In this document: piece after piece, positions 62,049-64,000 of the stretch
Layout: each line of letters starts with the position of its first letter
Numbering within the stretch: position 1 is the stretch's first letter
Source: DASPWW01 sp963841715
GTDB lineage: Bacteria > Actinomycetota > Thermoleophilia > Solirubrobacterales > 70-9
Direction of reading: 5' to 3'
DNA length: 64,000 nt
NCBI GenBank assembly: GCA_963841715.1
Contig: CAWJDP010000003.1
Location: forward strand, 496,001 to 560,000
Translations under genes and position numbers: made by a program
Notes under the pieces: model-generated
Database searches by the model: none
The model's input: only the letters and a program-made list of their open reading frames with translations
Told to the model about the DNA's origin: nothing

Positions 62049-63392
62049 ATGGATTTGCACTGGCTGAGTCCGGGCGACAACTCTTGGCAGCTCACCGCCG
62101 CGACTCTGGTCGGCCTGATGAGCGTGCCTGGACTTGTCGTCCTCTATGGCGGCGTGATGCAGAAGCGCTGGTCGGTGAACTCGATGATGATGGCGTTCAT
62201 CGCGTTCGCGCTCGTGTTGATCGTCTGGGTGCTGTTCGCGTACAAGCTTGGCTTCGGAGAACCGATTCACATCTTCGGAGCGAAGAGCGGCTTCTTCGCC
62301 AATCTGTGGGGCCGGCCCGGCTCGATCCTCAGCAGCGCCGCGCTGCGCGGACAGGGGGACATCCCGAACGTCGGGAAGGTGGTCTTCCCGCAGTCGACCC
62401 TCGCGTACTTCCAGTTCGTGTTCGCGGCGATCACGCCGATCCTGATGCTCGGCTCGGTCCTCGGCCGGATCAACTTCAAGGCCTGGATCCCGTTCGTGTT
62501 GCTCTGGTCGAGCTTCGTGTACACGATCAACGCCTTCCTGATCTGGGGTGGCGGCTTCTTCGCGATTCATGGCGCCCTTGACTTCTCCGGCGGCTACGTG
62601 ATCCATCTCGCGGCCGGTGTCTCGGGCTTCGTCGCGGCGGCGGTGGTCGGACCACGCCTCCAACGCGATCGCGAAGTCGACGCGCCGAACAACCTGGCGA
62701 TGGTCGCGGTCGGAGCCGGCCTGCTGTGGCTGGGCTGGAACGGCTTCAACGGGGGAGACCCCTACCTCGTCAACGACATCGCCTCGGCGGCGGTGCTGAA
62801 CACGAACCTGTGCACCGCCGTTGCGTTCCTGACCTGGGTCGCCTGCGACTACCTCACCGGTCACAAGCCGAGCCTGATCTCGAGCGTCAACGGCATGATC
62901 ACCGGACTCGTCGCGATCACGCCCTCCGCCGGTTTCGTCAACGGTTGGGGTGCGATCGCGATCGGCGTGATCGCCGGTGCCGTTGTCTATTTCGCGCTCA
63001 ACTACCTGAGCCGCGTATCTCCATTCCGGAACGTCGACGACACGCTGGGCGTGGTCTACACGCACGGATTCGCCGGCCTCACAGGCGGCTTGCTCGTCGG
63101 CGTCTTCGCCAACGAGGCCATGGGCTCGGCCCCCGGCCTGATCTCGGGCGACGGCGGCCACCTGCTCGGGTGGCAGGCGCTGACCGCGCTGTGGGTGATC
63201 GTCTTCTCCGCCGTGTTCACCTTCATCATCCTGCGGCTGATCAAGCTGGTCGTGCCGTTGCGCATGGATGAGAAGGAGATGGAGGAGGGCGACCTCGCCG
63301 TTCACGGCCACGAGGTCTATCCCTCGGACGTGCCGTCGCTGGCCTTCCCCTCCGGGGTCGCCGGCGCGGCGCCTGGGGCGAGCAGCGGTTAG
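62049..63392 (+). CDS. amtB: Ammonium transporter (Amt family)
   Basis: Ammonium channel of 447 aa with 11 predicted helices. Characteristic blocks are the N-terminal WQLTAATLVGLMSVPGLVVL YGG region, the pore segment INAFLIWGGGFFAIHGALDF (twin-His helix with FSGGYVIHLAAGVSGFVAA), and the second pore His region in GVVYTHGFAGLTGGLLVGVF. ATG 62049 gives MDLHWLSPGD; the frame upstream of it is not coding. No glnK gene follows, so PII control, if any, comes from elsewhere. The C-terminal tail is acidic, then Pro/Ala-rich. A strong terminator follows. Confidence 0.95.
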   Translation: MDLHWLSPGDNSWQLTAATLVGLMSVPGLVVLYGGVMQKRWSVNSMMMAFIAFALVLIVWVLFAYKLGFGEPIHIFGAKSGFFANLWGRPGSILSSAALRGQGDIPNVGKVVFPQSTLAYFQFVFAAITPILMLGSVLGRINFKAWIPFVLLWSSFVYTINAFLIWGGGFFAIHGALDFSGGYVIHLAAGVSGFVAAAVVGPRLQRDREVDAPNNLAMVAVGAGLLWLGWNGFNGGDPYLVNDIASAAVLNTNLCTAVAFLTWVACDYLTGHKPSLISSVNGMITGLVAITPSAGFVNGWGAIAIGVIAGAVVYFALNYLSRVSPFRNVDDTLGVVYTHGFAGLTGGLLVGVFANEAMGSAPGLISGDGGHLLGWQALTALWVIVFSAVFTFIILRLIKLVVPLRMDEKEMEEGDLAVHGHEVYPSDVPSLAFPSGVAGAAPGASSG

Positions 63393-63421
63393 AGCGCCCC
63401 GGCTCTCAGTGCGACGAGTGC

Positions 63422-63453
63422 CGACCGCCCCCGCCGCATCGCGGGGGCGGTCG
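63422..63453 (+). terminator. Terminator after the ammonium transporter
   Basis: A perfect 13-bp stem (arm CGACCGCCCCCGC and its complement) closes a six-base loop CGCATC, 30 bases past the amtB stop. It is the strongest hairpin in the gap before the convergent DUF202 gene and probably serves amtB. Confidence 0.7.
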
Positions 63454-63575
63454 CGCGCTGGGGTCCCCCTGCGCGGCGCCCTTCAGGCGTCGACTCCCTC
63501 GAAGCGCCGCGCGACATCCGCGGGCGGCGCGTGCCGCGTGCCGCAGCGCCGGCTACGACTGAGTCATCGCCCCCG

Positions 63576-63965
63576 TCAGTCGACGAGCACGAGCGCGACG
63601 GTCGCGAGGCTGAGCACGATCCCGAACGCCGCCAGCCCGAGCAGTGCGGAACGTCCGCGGTCCGTGCCCCCGGAGTCGAGCTCGCGCTCGAACTCAGCGC
63701 TCCGCCAGCTCCCGTAGGCGATCAACGCCGCGCCGTAGAGCGCGAACCCGACGCCGGCGGTCGCGTACGGCCATCTCGCGCCGCTGTTGCCGAGGTCCGG
63801 GATCACGCGCCCGACCGCGAGCGCGACCGCGAGCGCCGTCATCCCGGTCCGCCACCATGCGAGCTCCGTGCGCTCGCTCGCGAGCTGCGTGCGCCGCGGG
63901 GCGCCCTGCAGCTCCTCGTCGCTCGAGCCCTGCTCTTGATCGGACGCGGACTTTGCCTCGCTCAC
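63576..63965 (-). CDS. DUF202/YidH family membrane protein
   Basis: Small membrane protein of 129 aa. The polar N-terminus is followed by the family signature RRTQLASERTELAWWRTGMT, then three helices: ALAVALAVGRVIPDLG, WPYATAGVGFALYGAALIAY and LLGLAAFGIVLSLATVALVL. DUF202 proteins are common and uncharacterised; I infer no role. GTG 63965 start, close to the right edge of the window, so upstream operon partners cannot be seen. Confidence 0.9.
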   Translation of the reverse strand: MSEAKSASDQEQGSSDEELQGAPRRTQLASERTELAWWRTGMTALAVALAVGRVIPDLGNSGARWPYATAGVGFALYGAALIAYGSWRSAEFERELDSGGTDRGRSALLGLAAFGIVLSLATVALVLVD

Positions 63966-64000
63966 ACCACCGATGTTATGACCCGGCGCCGGCGGTCGCC

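Overview
The window is about 70% GC with dense, short-spaced genes, frequent GTG/TTG starts, strong AGGAGG ribosome sites and many start/stop overlaps. It looks like chromosomal DNA of a high-GC actinobacterium. A Thermoleophilia/Solirubrobacterales-like host is my inference from the gene repertoire (paired PotBCD sets, PucR control, F420-type oxidoreductase, DUF4235, BrkB); no rRNA marker is present to prove it. I saw no tRNA, rRNA or CRISPR array, and no gene-free stretch longer than 300 bases.

Region 1 (1-17.4 kb) is a polyamine uptake and catabolism locus. A first potD-potB-potC set (potD is cut by the window edge) is followed by a small membrane protein and a secreted protein. A minus-strand catabolic block follows: aminobutyraldehyde-type dehydrogenase, alanine dehydrogenase, saccharopine-dehydrogenase-like protein, PucR regulator and class III aminotransferase. 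A divergent plus-strand block carries potA-potD-potB-potC, an APC permease and a universal stress protein. A consistent reading is: putrescine import, transamination onto pyruvate, oxidation of the aldehyde to GABA, and regeneration of pyruvate from alanine by Ald with release of ammonium. The start of pucR, the aminotransferase and the first half of potA are riddled with single-base indels.

Region 2 (17.4-36.5 kb) holds DUF72, BrkB and DUF4235 proteins, two small secreted proteins, a broken LuxR-type regulator, an internally duplicated protein of unknown function, two overlapping aldehyde dehydrogenases (the second CoA-acylating), a divergent lipid kinase/PAP2 phosphatase pair, a minus-strand operon (small membrane protein-uppP-hydrolase-FAD oxidoreductase), two enoyl-CoA hydratases, an HD-domain protein, an Rpf-like protein and a phytoene-desaturase-like oxidoreductase.

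Region 3 (36.5-37.5 kb) is a complete IS481-family element with inverted ends and a 6-bp target duplication, inserted just upstream of an acyl-CoA ligase gene.

Region 4 (37.5-64 kb) carries the ligase, GNAT, a MarR regulator divergent from YceI and an FMN reductase, cytochrome P450, ROK kinase, a VOC dioxygenase-like protein, DUF4239, a frameshifted acyl-CoA-dehydrogenase-like and a frameshifted luciferase-like gene, a secreted phospholipase C plus acid phosphatase pair, an FTR1 iron permease behind an iron-box-like palindrome, a MerR-controlled MFS exporter, secreted hydrolases, an acyl-CoA carboxylase beta subunit, a TIR-like orphan, a USP, a LysR regulator, an ammonium transporter and a DUF202 protein. 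Besides the 9.3-11.8 kb patch, frameshifts cluster at 19.8-21.2 kb and 47.5-49.5 kb. They are either true gene decay or base-calling errors and should be resolved before any of those genes is called a pseudogene.
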